Shown here: one piece after another, positions 45,901-54,241 of the stretch | Numbering within the stretch: the stretch's first letter is position 1 | Layout: every line of letters starts with the position of its first letter | Source: JABMQB01 sp963678235 | GTDB lineage: Bacteria; Bacteroidota; Bacteroidia; Bacteroidales; Prolixibacteraceae | Reading direction: 5' to 3' | Length of the DNA: 64,000 bases | Assembly: GCA_963678235.1 (NCBI GenBank) | Contig: OY782766.1 | Span: 3,720,001 to 3,784,000, forward strand | Translations under genes and position numbers: made by a program | The notes under the pieces: model-generated | The model's input: only the letters and a program-made list of their open reading frames with translations | Told to the model about the DNA's origin: nothing | Databases searched by the model: none

Positions 45901-46789
45901 GGTATTTTGGTTTTCAGTTGATTTTGACATTAGCGAACATAAACCCTCAAAAGTAATCTACAAACAAGAATCATTCAAAAACCTTAATTTCCTCATTATC
46001 GATGATAATAAAACAAACAGGGTAATTTTTAAAAAATATTTCGAAATATGGGGCTGCAAATCCGATGAGGCTGTGAATGGAAAAGAAGCAATTGAGGTTA
46101 TGAAACAGGCGGCATTGGAAGGGAAAACCTATGACTTAGCCCTTGTTGATTATCAAATGGCTGAAATGGATGGACTTGATTTCGCCAGGGAAGTGAAAAA
46201 GAACCCTCAAATTGCAAATACAAAGTTGATCTTGCTCTCATCAGTTTCGAATATCCTGGCAAAAGGTAAAGAAAAAGAAGCGGGCTTTGAAGCTTATCTG
46301 AATAAGCCAATTAAATTGAAGCAACTATTTAATGTTATTTCAAATGCAACCGGACAAGTTGTTGAATCGTCGGTTACAGAAGTTGCCAAAACCAAACCAG
46401 TGTTTAAAAATGATAAACTAGGGGTTTTGATTGTGGAGGACAATGAAATAAACATGAAAGTTGCCGAACTCTCGGTTAAAACTGTAACCAATAATATTTC
46501 GAAAGCCGCAAATGGTAAAATCGCTTTTGACCTTATTTTGAAACAAAGCTTTGATATCATTTTGATGGATGTTCAAATGCCTGTTATGAATGGATATGAA
46601 GCTACTGAGAAAATAAGGGAGTATGAAAAATCGGCCAATGCTGGCAAACCAGTCAAAATTATTGCAATGACTGCCAATGCAATGAAAGAAGACAAGCAGT
46701 TATGCCTTGAGGTTGGTATGGATGCATATTTAAGCAAACCATTTAAATCTGGCGATTTCATCCGGATTTTAGAGGAGTTGAAAATTTAA
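42938..46789 (+). CDS. Soluble hybrid histidine kinase with five tandem PAS modules
   Basis: 1283 residues with no membrane segment. Residues 1-115 resemble a receiver fold without a clear phosphoacceptor. Five PAS/PAC modules begin near 130, 258, 385, 512 and 639, each opening with LxxNxPDxIYFKD; the spacing is 127-128 residues, which shows tandem duplication. The HisKA box FLANMSHDIRTPMN has H780, the ATPase domain has NLLNNAIKF, DTGIGI and GTGLGLAI, and two receivers follow with D1071 (LVDYQMAEMDG) and D1211 (LMDVQMPVMNG). It is a cytoplasmic multistep phosphorelay sensor; ligand unknown. Converges with the nucleotide hydrolase gene 8 bases away. Confidence 0.93.
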   Translation: MENIVVFTTNQQIRGKLLSGISELEGYKCFFFDNLHSIKTDLELINPQFLLSTVKDFNWVLKIEKIKEALSDHLKVILINDDEIQSEIENAFSPITISLDFKINDLTEAINRTYDFSNGWMKSSGILNLLLQNIPIALFWKDKNLRYLGCNRIFADDYGLKNTKDVIGFTDRHIFNEAQAEKYSLLDKEILDSGLPKIGYEEKFKNPDGSVEYLKKSKIPIKDKDGEVVAIMGMYEKITAQKIAEQELVEEQKYMQLLMDNIPDRIYFKDQKSRFTRVNKAMVELFKKQSPKDLYGKNDFDFLEEEQAKKTYSNEQKLMDEGQPLINHIEFYEKDGVKRWVSETKIPLKNKKGKSIGLVGVNRDVTKQIQLEEDLLKEKELLESLMNNSPDTIYFKDENSKFIKVNKAQAKLMGLDDPNEAIGKSDFDFFEKEHAQWAYNDEQELIKSGIPLINKVEKVKSSEGYKYVASTKVPLFDNSGKTIGIVGISRDVTEQKNFELKLREEKDFLQKLMDNIPDRIYFKDRESKFRRANMALAKLFGKSSSEELFGKSDFDFLDKDHAEETYKDEQEIMESGKPLINHIESFEKEGKRLWVSATKIPLNDKDGNCIGIVGINRDMTEQKTFELQLTEERDLLQTLMDNIPDTIYFKDKESRFTRVNRAMAAVLGIYNPNECIGRTDFDYFPEEQAQDSYSDERAILETGIPLINKVEKIKKNDKSIVWLSSTKIPLRNDDGEVTGLVGISRDVSSQELAKRSLQFAKEKAEEANKTKSVFLANMSHDIRTPMNGVIGMADILKRTDLSEEQCEYLEIIIKSGSNLLAIINDILDFSKIESGKMELEMVPVSIRSIVEDVGDVLVMKANNKGINLVTYVDPNMPGMVSGDEVRLRQILINLLNNAIKFTSKGEVFISSEVVKNEHNKCEILFKVKDTGIGIPKDSIPKLFQSFTQVDASTTRKFGGTGLGLAICKKLVEQMGGKIGLESELDKGSVFWFSVDFDISEHKPSKVIYKQESFKNLNFLIIDDNKTNRVIFKKYFEIWGCKSDEAVNGKEAIEVMKQAALEGKTYDLALVDYQMAEMDGLDFAREVKKNPQIANTKLILLSSVSNILAKGKEKEAGFEAYLNKPIKLKQLFNVISNATGQVVESSVTEVAKTKPVFKNDKLGVLIVEDNEINMKVAELSVKTVTNNISKAANGKIAFDLILKQSFDIILMDVQMPVMNGYEATEKIREYEKSANAGKPVKIIAMTANAMKEDKQLCLEVGMDAYLSKPFKSGDFIRILEELKI

Positions 46790-46797
46790 GCATATTC

Positions 46798-47220
46798 TTA
46801 GGATATTTTTTCGGTAAAAAATTGATTTAGAATCGCTTTTGCTTCTTCGAATGTTTGATATTCTTTTACATCAATATCCTTGTTGCCAGCTATCATTGCT
46901 GATAGATAATTGTCTTTTTGGGGCCTGAATAAACACAAAACCGGAATGTTGTGTTCTACGGCCCTGCCTATTTCATAACCTACGCCCATTGAAGTTATTG
47001 TGACTTCTGCAACAACCAGATTGGCATTTAATAACCATTCCATATCCCGGTCGTGTATAAATTGGTCATTTGGGCCATCATCTCCCACAGCACTCAGATT
47101 AGTGTCGCCAACATGTTCGGTTAAAACTTTGCCATAGGTGCCGAGCTCCTTAATTATTTGTTGGTACAAAACGGCATCTTGCCTTCCTCCCCTAATCGAT
47201 CCTGCAAAATATATTTTCAT
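46798..47220 (-). CDS. 2'-deoxynucleoside 5'-phosphate N-hydrolase (DNPH1/RCL-like)
   Basis: 140 residues. The family start KIYFAGSIRGGR, the HVGD loop, RDMEWLLNANLVVAEVT and the catalytic glutamate in GVGYEIGRAVE match the RCL/DNPH1 branch of the nucleoside deoxyribosyltransferase superfamily. These enzymes split deoxynucleoside monophosphates to base and deoxyribose-5-phosphate, a nucleotide-cleaning or salvage step. Single gene. Confidence 0.88.
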   Translation of the reverse strand: MKIYFAGSIRGGRQDAVLYQQIIKELGTYGKVLTEHVGDTNLSAVGDDGPNDQFIHDRDMEWLLNANLVVAEVTITSMGVGYEIGRAVEHNIPVLCLFRPQKDNYLSAMIAGNKDIDVKEYQTFEEAKAILNQFFTEKIS

Positions 47221-47375
47221 AAACAGTAATTAATAATGCTTCTTTGCCTTGAAAGTTAACAAAAATAGGATATGTATGGAAAGGATTAAATTAAAATTCA
47301 CCAAATGCAGATTAGGTTAAAATTTTCGAGATGGAATCGAAAATAAAAATTGGCATTAATCTATAAATTATCCAA

Positions 47376-48269
47376 TTAAGATTGATCTGCAGAGTTGGCA
47401 ACATCGGAAAGTAATTGAAATACTTCCCCGTAAAAACGATCATTTTTTTCTTTATTAACCTCTAAAACTAAGTCTTGAACACGCTGTAAATTCCCGGTAT
47501 GAATACGGTGCAATAAACCAAAACCAGCCGTATATCCTGTAAAATAAAATTTGTTGGAAAATTGATGGATCCCAAAGTACAGCAACGATGCGTGCAAGGT
47601 AAAACTAACCAGTCCTTCACCAATTTTCCCGGCATAAAACTGACCAGTTCCCGGGAAAAACCTGGATAAATTTTGTGCTTTTTTTGCAGATAGTTGTTTA
47701 GGAATATTCTTTTTTGCAAAAAGGCTTTCAAGCTTTAGGTGGTAGTTTGCCTGTATTGCCTCATTCTGAATTAGGTTTTGGATAAATACTTTTGCAGCCA
47801 ATTTAGAGCTTTCCCATTCTTTTAAATTTAAGTGGCAGAGTGCCGTTAAAAACTGAATTCTTGCCAGTTGTTCGTTTCCTCGTGGTTTGGTTTGAAGTGC
47901 CTGAAGCTCAACAAGTGCCATTCCTGCATTGTTGTTTAAATAATGCATAAGGGCTTTTTCGTATTTAACAGTAAACAGGCTGTTATCAGGTAAATTGTAT
48001 GTATAAATCCTGTTTAAAGTGACAGAAGCATTCGAGAAATCGTGTTCCCGTTTGTAGCAGTTTGCCTTTTGGAGCAATGCGTAAGTTTGCACATCGCGCG
48101 ATTTATCCAGAAATATAATCTTCTCATATTCTATCCTGGCATCTATCAAATTTCCAGCACCGAGCAGACTGTCCGGGTATTGGAAAATAGCATCTTTGGA
48201 ATAGCTTTTAGTTGAAGATATTCCGAAGAGGGATATGCATATTAAACAATATTTTATGGTCCATTTCAT
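47376..48269 (-). CDS. Exported TPR-like protein with C-terminal PGTG-YAGK membrane module
   Basis: 297 residues. A signal peptide (about 1-22) is followed by helical repeats resembling TPRs (about 30-175), and then FFPGTGQFYAGKIGEGLVSFTLHASLLYFG (206-235) starting two or three hydrophobic segments. The PGxGQxYAGKxGEG motif recalls TM2/DUF5683-type membrane modules. Function unknown. It overlaps the preceding paralogous gene by 62 bases, and is the last gene of an envelope cluster with YidD-like, LolA-like and TM2 proteins. The signal peptide lies inside the overlap, so the start is credible. Confidence 0.75.
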   Translation of the reverse strand: MKWTIKYCLICISLFGISSTKSYSKDAIFQYPDSLLGAGNLIDARIEYEKIIFLDKSRDVQTYALLQKANCYKREHDFSNASVTLNRIYTYNLPDNSLFTVKYEKALMHYLNNNAGMALVELQALQTKPRGNEQLARIQFLTALCHLNLKEWESSKLAAKVFIQNLIQNEAIQANYHLKLESLFAKKNIPKQLSAKKAQNLSRFFPGTGQFYAGKIGEGLVSFTLHASLLYFGIHQFSNKFYFTGYTAGFGLLHRIHTGNLQRVQDLVLEVNKEKNDRFYGEVFQLLSDVANSADQS

Positions 48270-49065
48270 GATTAAATTCTTCGTTCACCAACTTAACAGT
48301 AAATACCGATCCATAAATATTCCCGATATATAGAACAGAAAAAAGGGAACTGAATAGGATCGTTTTAGCATGTTTTGCGCCAAGCTTATTATAGTTTTCC
48401 AAAGCTGTAAATCCGGCAGCACCGACAATAATAAATGAAGCAATTCCTTCGCCTGTTTTTCCTGCATATATTTTTCCTGATCCGGGTATCAGCGCAGAAA
48501 ATAAACCTGCCATAAAGGGTGATTTATTTTTATGGTTTTTTATCTCGAGATGATAATCCAACAGTTTTTGCTTTTCTATTGAGAAGGCAAAGTTATCCTT
48601 CCCTTCCAATTTCTTATATGTTTTTTCGAACAAAGGGATATCCCGTTTCAACAATGCATTACCGGCCAATTCAAAGGTCCGAAGCTCTTCAAATCCTGTG
48701 GTATTCACGAGCGTTTTAAGTATATAGTCGGAATGTTTGATTTGTTTTAAATGTGAATAATTGTAGGCTGCAAAAAAACGGCTTTTTAAATAAAAATTTG
48801 AATTGGAAGATACTTGTAACAAAGCGTTTGCCGATGCTTCCAACTCTTTCAGCGAGTAATGCCCCCAGCCTTTTAAATAATTCATAGAGTCCCTTAATGA
48901 CAGTGTGTTGGCATTCAATGAATTTGAATTAATGTAATAAATGGCATCGTGATAAGATTCCAAATTAATCAGGTGTTCAGCAAATTTTGCCTTGTTTTTT
49001 ATTTGGATCTGCCCAAAAGCGGTCGTTGAGAGCAAGATCAAAAAAGTTAAAAAGAAACTTCTCAT
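48208..49065 (-). CDS. Exported protein with PGSG-YAGK membrane module, paralogue of the next gene
   Basis: 285 residues. Signal peptide MRSFFLTFLILLSTTAFGQ, helical repeat region (about 25-175), then ALIPGSGKIYAGKTGEGIASF (191-211) and two membrane segments, ending with RNIFN. Same layout as the following gene, so they arose by duplication and could form a heteromer. Its start overlaps the YidD-like gene by 4 bases. No known family could be assigned. Confidence 0.75.
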   Translation of the reverse strand: MRSFFLTFLILLSTTAFGQIQIKNKAKFAEHLINLESYHDAIYYINSNSLNANTLSLRDSMNYLKGWGHYSLKELEASANALLQVSSNSNFYLKSRFFAAYNYSHLKQIKHSDYILKTLVNTTGFEELRTFELAGNALLKRDIPLFEKTYKKLEGKDNFAFSIEKQKLLDYHLEIKNHKNKSPFMAGLFSALIPGSGKIYAGKTGEGIASFIIVGAAGFTALENYNKLGAKHAKTILFSSLFSVLYIGNIYGSVFTVKLVNEEFNHEMDHKILFNMHIPLRNIFN

Positions 49066-49514
49066 TTTATGGATTTATAAAATGAAATAGGGTCTTGCAC
49101 CTTATTATTTTCAACCCTTAATGGATGGATACCAGTTGCGGCTATCCGATTGCAACGAGAAACCCTATCGGCCGAAAGAAAAACCCCTTTCAGTAAACCA
49201 TACTCGTGAATACATTGCTTACTGAAATCGGAGCAAGAAGGGTGATAAAGGCAAGTTGCCGAAAACTGTTGCGAGAGAGTGTTCTGGTAAATATACAATA
49301 GTCCTCCAAAAGCCATATTTAGAGGATTTATTTTTTTTGTGAGCTGGTCTTCGGAAGAATAAATGAACGACCTGTGTTTTGATTGGACTTTTTCTTTAAT
49401 TGTGGTTTCTTTTATAAATGCAATATCAGAAAGCAGTTTTTCCTGCGATTTTGAACATAAAAAGGAGAATAGCAATAAGCACAAAAATAGAATCCTAGTC
49501 CAATATTTTTGCAT
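49062..49514 (-). CDS. YidD-like protein with N-terminal signal peptide
   Basis: 150 residues. The C-terminal 70 residues match the YidD (membrane insertion efficiency factor) pattern: LLYIYQNTLS, CLYHPSCSDFSKQCIHEYG, LLKGVFLSADRVSRCN, TGIHP. Ordinary YidD is a cytoplasmic inner-membrane-associated protein of about 70-85 residues next to YidC. Here a signal peptide (MQKYWTRILFLCLLLFSFLCSKSQ) and about 50 extra residues precede it, which predicts a periplasmic position. Overlaps its neighbours on both sides, in a cluster with LolA-like and PGSG proteins. Confidence 0.82.
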   Translation of the reverse strand: MQKYWTRILFLCLLLFSFLCSKSQEKLLSDIAFIKETTIKEKVQSKHRSFIYSSEDQLTKKINPLNMAFGGLLYIYQNTLSQQFSATCLYHPSCSDFSKQCIHEYGLLKGVFLSADRVSRCNRIAATGIHPLRVENNKVQDPISFYKSIK

Positions 49515-50211
49515 CGTCAGGCACTTTAAAATTAAAATATTGGGATGAAGGTAAAGAAGTTATTTTAAAATCGGAATAAGTATTTCGCTGAATAACAGAA
49601 TCCCCTGTTGCCGGATACGATATCTGTGTCACTTTTGTGGGCATCATAAAACTCTGGAAAAATTCGTAATTGTAATAATAAATCTTTCGTAGGATTTTAT
49701 TTTCAGCATTGTAATAAGCGGCATAAATTGGTCGGTCGTTATCAAATACGAGCTCAATTTTTGGAAGTGGGAAATCAGCCTTTTTGTTTATCCATGTTAC
49801 AACCTGATGTTTTTCATCCATTTTAGTATTGGCAATTTCGTAGTTCTCTTTTGACAAGCCCAAATCTGTATAATTATTCGACAAAAAATAATAAAGTAAT
49901 TCATTTTGACTGCTGAACAATTCATTTTGTTTGATCGAAACAGAATTATCTTCCGGGAAATATACTTTAACCTCCCCAAATTTATTCGATGTTTTGATGT
50001 ATTCTTTTGGAGACCTTCCATGGATAATGAGTTCCCCACTTTCACGAAGGAAGTAATAATCTGCATCAATTTCCATGAGTTTCCCTTTCTGATAGGTTTG
50101 GTTTTTCAAGTGGAGGCTAATGTAGGCCTCGGGGCTTTGTCCAAACGAACATAAAAAGGTAACTGAAATCAGAACCAAAACAAAAAGAATACGTTGAGGA
50201 TATCTTGTCAT
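49495..50211 (-). CDS. LolA-like periplasmic lipoprotein-carrier family protein
   Basis: 238 residues with a signal peptide (MTRYPQRILFVLVLISVTFLCSFGQ). The rest is a run of beta strands with ESGELIIHGRSPKEYIKT, FGEVKVYFPEDNSVSIKQN, WINKKADFPLPKIELVFDNDRPIYAAYYN and ILRKIYYYNYEFFQSFMMPTKVTQISYP, resembling the half-barrel fold of LolA/LolB-type or outer-membrane lipoprotein-sorting proteins, which shield lipids or acyl chains. The assignment is by pattern, not by a strict motif. It overlaps the YidD-like gene by 20 bases. Confidence 0.6.
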   Translation of the reverse strand: MTRYPQRILFVLVLISVTFLCSFGQSPEAYISLHLKNQTYQKGKLMEIDADYYFLRESGELIIHGRSPKEYIKTSNKFGEVKVYFPEDNSVSIKQNELFSSQNELLYYFLSNNYTDLGLSKENYEIANTKMDEKHQVVTWINKKADFPLPKIELVFDNDRPIYAAYYNAENKILRKIYYYNYEFFQSFMMPTKVTQISYPATGDSVIQRNTYSDFKITSLPSSQYFNFKVPDDAKILD

Positions 50212-50229
50212 TATATGAAGATATTGGAA

Positions 50230-50272
50230 ATAAAAAAACTGCTAAAATTGGTTTCCCCAAAATTAGCAGCCT
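50230..50272 (-). terminator. Terminator between the TM2 gene and the LolA-like gene
   Basis: On the minus strand a stem CTGCTAA / TTAGCAG, extendable with imperfect pairs to 13, is followed by TTTTTTTATTT. It should end or reduce transcription after the TM2 gene, so the downstream four-gene set may have its own promoter. Confidence 0.7.
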
Positions 50273-50287
50273 TTAAGTTTGCAATAA

Positions 50288-50698
50288 TTACCACATAAAA
50301 AATGCGGGATTATCAATATACATACTAATGTCATCGTAGTTAATGGCCAACACGATTAAGTCAACCAATGGCACAATACCAAAAATACCTCCACATGTAA
50401 GTATATAACCAATACCTGTGATCGTTTCGGTACCCAAATAGAACCTGTGGATTCCAAGTGGACCAACTACCAAATCTAAAATAATTGCCACTAAAGGATC
50501 TCTGTCGCCGGTAACGACCGATGAATTAGCAGAAGCGATTGTTGGCACTTCGGCACCAGTATCACTTAAAGCAATTACGTTAGCAGTAGCGAAAAGCTGA
50601 TCAATAGCTTTGTCGTCAACATGATAATTTCCAGCAATAGCCGGGGTTAACGAACAGGTAATAATTGCAATTAAAATAAGTTTTACAATTTTTCTCAC
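50288..50698 (-). CDS. TM2-domain protein with signal peptide
   Basis: 136 residues. Signal peptide MRKIVKLILIAIITCSLTPAIAG, a variable 45-residue stretch, then a TM2 domain (68-120) with two membrane helices around GIHRFYLGT and a cysteine-glycine turn (TCGGIFGIVPLVDLIVLAI). TM2 proteins are small membrane proteins of unknown role. It leads the envelope cluster, but a terminator follows it. Confidence 0.85.
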   Translation of the reverse strand: MRKIVKLILIAIITCSLTPAIAGNYHVDDKAIDQLFATANVIALSDTGAEVPTIASANSSVVTGDRDPLVAIILDLVVGPLGIHRFYLGTETITGIGYILTCGGIFGIVPLVDLIVLAINYDDISMYIDNPAFFMW

Positions 50699-50726
50699 AA
50701 TAAATAATTTTTGGTGAACATTAATT

Positions 50727-50734
50727 CAAAGGTA
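50727..50734 (-). promoter_or_regulatory. Candidate -7 box of the TM2 gene
   Basis: Minus strand TACCTTTG matches TAnnTTTG, 29 bases before the ATG. The -33 region holds only a partial TTTG. Confidence 0.4.
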
Positions 50735-51105
50735 TAAAAATAGGTCAGATTTAAACTATTTGGCGAACATAATTTTATCAAATAAAATCACTTTTTCGAA
50801 CTAAAAAATAATTTCCCAAAAGTATTATAAACATTGGTTATTTATAAAATTAATTGTGTGTTCAACAATTTGGAATTTGATGAATATCAAAAAAAGAATT
50901 TTGCAACAATAAATGCATATGAATTCAAAATTTATGTGTTGAAACGACAGAGATTTGTCCAAATAAACATTTTGGGAATAAAAAATATAGATATGAAAAA
51001 CAAATGCTTTATTTCTTATTTTCACTCATCTATTGTTACAGCCTAATGATATTTGTATATTGCGTGGCAAGCATTTAAATAATAAGCAAAATTAATTTAT
51101 AAAAT
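50735..51105. other. Intergenic region between divergent TM2 and ROK genes
   Basis: About 370 very AT-rich bases. A 70-codon open frame at 50834-51046 has no signal, no family resemblance and a lysine/asparagine/isoleucine-rich composition expected from AT-rich DNA, so I do not call it. No repeat or RNA gene was seen. Confidence 0.5.
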
Positions 51106-52080
51106 ATGAAAAAAGTTGCAATTGGAATAGATATAGGTGGTACAAATACTGCCATTGGCGTAGTTGATGAAACTGGAAATGTGCTGGTAAAAGACAATAT
51201 TCAAACTCCAACCCATGGCGATATCGACCTTTATATTTCAGAATTAACAGATGCCATTAACGAACAAATTAAATCGGTTAAATTATTAAACCCTAAAACA
51301 GAAATATTAGGAATCGGTATCGGGGCACCTAATGGGAATTATTATAGTGGGACCATTGAATATGCGCCAAACCTTAATTTTAAAGGGATTGTTCCATTCG
51401 TAAAATTGCTTCGAAAGAATTTTCCTGAATTGAAGGCTTTGGCATTAACCAATGATGCAAATGCAGCCGCCATTGGTGAAATGATATACGGTGGTGCCAA
51501 AGGAATGAAAAACTTTGTGATGTACACCCTGGGAACCGGAGTTGGTAGTGGGTTAGTAGTGAATGGCGAATTGGTTTATGGGCACGATGGTTTTGCAGGA
51601 GAATGCGGGCATACAATGTTGGTCGAGAACGGAAGGTTATGTGGTTGTGGTACCCATGGTCATTTAGAAGCCTATTGTTCGGCACCGGGCATGAAGCGTA
51701 CCGCATTCGAATTAATGGCTTATTACAATGCAAATGATAGTTTGTTGGCCGATAAATCGTTCAAGGAGCTTAATTCGAAAATGATTTTTGATGCAGCAGA
51801 AAAAGGCGATGAGATTGCCTTGGAAACATTCCGGGTCACAGGTGAATATTTGGGGCAGGGACTTGCAGATACAGTGCACCATTTGAGCCCGGAAGCTATC
51901 TTTCTGTTTGGCGGACCAACTGCTGCGGGAGATTATATCTTTAAACCAACGAAAGAAGCAATGGAAGAAAACTTGCTACCTATTTTTAGGGATAAGATTC
52001 CTATTTTACCATCGAAATTAAAAGCAGGAGATGCTGCCATTGTTGGGGCAAGCGCATTAGTCTGGAAGGAAATTGGGTAA
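51106..52080 (+). CDS. ROK-family sugar kinase (glucokinase-like)
   Basis: 324 residues. ATP-binding start GIDIGGTNTAIGVVD, the catalytic aspartate in LTNDANAAAIGE, TLGTGVGSGLVVNGELVYG, and the ROK zinc cluster ECGHTMLVENGRLCGCGTHGHLEAYCS. No N-terminal DNA-binding domain, so it is an enzyme, most likely glucokinase or a related hexose/N-acetylhexosamine kinase. Single gene with its own terminator. Confidence 0.93.
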   Translation: MKKVAIGIDIGGTNTAIGVVDETGNVLVKDNIQTPTHGDIDLYISELTDAINEQIKSVKLLNPKTEILGIGIGAPNGNYYSGTIEYAPNLNFKGIVPFVKLLRKNFPELKALALTNDANAAAIGEMIYGGAKGMKNFVMYTLGTGVGSGLVVNGELVYGHDGFAGECGHTMLVENGRLCGCGTHGHLEAYCSAPGMKRTAFELMAYYNANDSLLADKSFKELNSKMIFDAAEKGDEIALETFRVTGEYLGQGLADTVHHLSPEAIFLFGGPTAAGDYIFKPTKEAMEENLLPIFRDKIPILPSKLKAGDAAIVGASALVWKEIG

Positions 52081-52099
52081 TTTGTTCAAAATGATATTT

Positions 52100-52131
52100 G
52101 TAAAGGGTGGATTTAAATTCACCCTTTTTCT
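52100..52131 (+). terminator. Terminator after the ROK kinase gene
   Basis: Stem AAAGGGTG / CACCCTTT with a 10-base loop, then TTC and further T residues. Confidence 0.8.
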
Positions 52132-52182
52132 GTCTTTAGGATTCAATTTGCTAAATTTATTGTCATTAACAAATGCAATAAA

Positions 52183-54123
52183 ATGAGAAATATAGTTTTT
52201 TTACTCCTGATTTGTATTAGTTCGACTTTATGGGCACAAGAACCGGATAAATATTTTTACGATAAAATTTCATTTGCAAAAGCAAGAGAGATCCAAAAAT
52301 TAAAGACAATAAAAGAAAAATCATCGTACTCCGATTATGATTTGACCTACCAACGAATGGAATGGAATATCGATCCGGCAATAAAATATATTTCAGGATC
52401 AGTGACTTCATATTTTTCTTCTGCTAAAGGAGTCCTTAGTAAAGTTGAGTTTGATTTATATAAAGGCTTAATCGTGGATTCGGTTAAAATGGGCAATGGA
52501 AAGTTGTCGTATTCGCATACCGAAAATGTATTGACGATCTTGCTGGAGGACTACGTGCTCCAAGGAGAAACCGATTCATTGATAGTTTATTACCGAGGTA
52601 CCCCTCCCGATCAGGATCCCGAAAAAGGCTTTGGCGCATTCATTCAGGATTTTCATAACCAAACCCCAATAATTTGGACCTTGTCGGAACCATATGGTGC
52701 CCTAGAGTGGTGGCCATGCAAGCAAAGCCTAATGGACAAAATCGATTCTATCGATATTATTGTTACTTCGCCGGAAGCATATCGGACGGCAAGTATTGGA
52801 GTCCTGGTTTCGGAAAAAGTCCGGGAGGGCAATAGGATTATGCATTGGAAAAGCCGATACCCAATTGCTACATACCTGGTTGCAATAGCCGTCACAAATT
52901 ACATGGATTACTCGCATTATGTCGTATTGAATGAGAACGATTCGATTGAAATATTAAACTATGTATATCCTGAAACCTTTGAGGATGCGCAACGGTGGAC
53001 ACCAAGGACCATTGAAATAATGGAATTATACAATGAATTGTTTGGAACATATCCTTTTGCTTCGGAAAAATATGGGCACGCTCAGTTTGGATGGGGTGGA
53101 GGAATGGAACATCAGACCATGAGTTTTATGCACAGTTTTGGTTTCGATTTAATTTCTCACGAATTGGCGCACCAATGGTTTGGCGATTATGTAACCCTTT
53201 CGAGCTGGCACGATATCTGGCTCAACGAAGGATTTGCTACTTTCCTAACAGGATTATGTTATCAAAACTTGTCGGGTGGGAAACATTGGGTGCCATGGAA
53301 ATCACAGTTGATTGAAAGTATTGTGAGTGAACCCGGGGGATCAGTTTATGTAGAAGACACAACGAGCGTTCCACGAATTTTCAGTGGAAGGTTGTCGTAT
53401 CGGAAAGGGGCTTTTCTTTTACACATGTTGAGATGGACTTTAGGAGATACTGTTTTCTTTAACGCGATACGGAATTATTTGAACGATCCGGAAATTGGGA
53501 ATAGTTTTGCCTCTCAGAGTGAGCTGGTTGGGCATTTGGAGTCAGAAGCCGATACATCCTTAACCGAATATTTTAAAGATTGGTATTATGGAGAAGGTTA
53601 CCCTATTTATACCATCAACTATCGACAAAATGAAAATATGGACCTTGAAATCGTAATTTATCAGGAAAGTTCTCACAGTTCGGTAGATTTTTATGAGATG
53701 CCTGTTCCAATTAGGGTTTGGAACCCGGAACATTCAAGATCTATAGATTATCGCTTTCAACATGATTACAGTGGACAGATATTCACGGTTAACCCGGGAT
53801 TTCAAATTTCAAAATTGGAGTTCGATCCGGATTTATGGTTAATTAGTGGTGAAAATATTGTTTCTGCATCGCCTTTACTGGAGAGCAAAAATTCTATTTT
53901 AATTTATCCTAATCCTTCCGATGGGAAATTTGTTGTTGACCTGAAAAATGAAAATCTTATAAAAAAATTAGTTGTTTATAGCTTTGATGGGAGATTGGTG
54001 TATCAAAGTTCAGATATTCAAAACAGAATTCAACTTGATTTGTCAAATCTTGATACGGGAAATTATCTTTTACACATCATTTCAGAATCAGAAAATATTA
54101 GCCAAAAAATAACCATACAATAA
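52183..54123 (+). CDS. M1-family zinc aminopeptidase with type IX sorting domain
   Basis: 646 residues with signal peptide MRNIVFLLLICISSTLWAQ. Zinc ligands are H326 and H330 in HELAHQW and E349 in NEGFATF, with E327 as catalytic base; the exopeptidase loop is GGGMEHQTM. The last 80 residues (IYPNPSDGKFVVDL ... LDTGNYLLHIISES ... KITIQ) form a type A type IX sorting domain, so the enzyme goes to the cell surface or medium. It shortens peptides from the N-terminus. The protein is shorter than full M1 enzymes because the C-terminal helical domain is replaced by the sorting domain. Confidence 0.93.
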   Translation: MRNIVFLLLICISSTLWAQEPDKYFYDKISFAKAREIQKLKTIKEKSSYSDYDLTYQRMEWNIDPAIKYISGSVTSYFSSAKGVLSKVEFDLYKGLIVDSVKMGNGKLSYSHTENVLTILLEDYVLQGETDSLIVYYRGTPPDQDPEKGFGAFIQDFHNQTPIIWTLSEPYGALEWWPCKQSLMDKIDSIDIIVTSPEAYRTASIGVLVSEKVREGNRIMHWKSRYPIATYLVAIAVTNYMDYSHYVVLNENDSIEILNYVYPETFEDAQRWTPRTIEIMELYNELFGTYPFASEKYGHAQFGWGGGMEHQTMSFMHSFGFDLISHELAHQWFGDYVTLSSWHDIWLNEGFATFLTGLCYQNLSGGKHWVPWKSQLIESIVSEPGGSVYVEDTTSVPRIFSGRLSYRKGAFLLHMLRWTLGDTVFFNAIRNYLNDPEIGNSFASQSELVGHLESEADTSLTEYFKDWYYGEGYPIYTINYRQNENMDLEIVIYQESSHSSVDFYEMPVPIRVWNPEHSRSIDYRFQHDYSGQIFTVNPGFQISKLEFDPDLWLISGENIVSASPLLESKNSILIYPNPSDGKFVVDLKNENLIKKLVVYSFDGRLVYQSSDIQNRIQLDLSNLDTGNYLLHIISESENISQKITIQ

Positions 54124-54184
54124 TTTTGTATTAGCTTATTTTACGATAGGTAGTTCAAAAAAATGCAAGCCAAATTTGTCCATA

Positions 54185-54219
54185 AAAAAAGCAGGCCTTG
54201 GACTAAAGCCTGCTTTATA
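54185..54219. terminator. Bidirectional terminator between the M1 peptidase and the repeat-protein genes
   Basis: Stem AAAGCAGGC / GCCTGCTTT (9 bp, 11-base loop) with A and T tracts on the two sides, between converging genes. Confidence 0.8.
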
Positions 54220-54241
54220 CAAAACAAAATTGAACTCTACT

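Noticed and set aside
50834..51046. 70-codon plus-strand frame before the ROK kinase
   Set aside because: Very AT-rich, lysine/asparagine/isoleucine composition, not followed by any linked gene.
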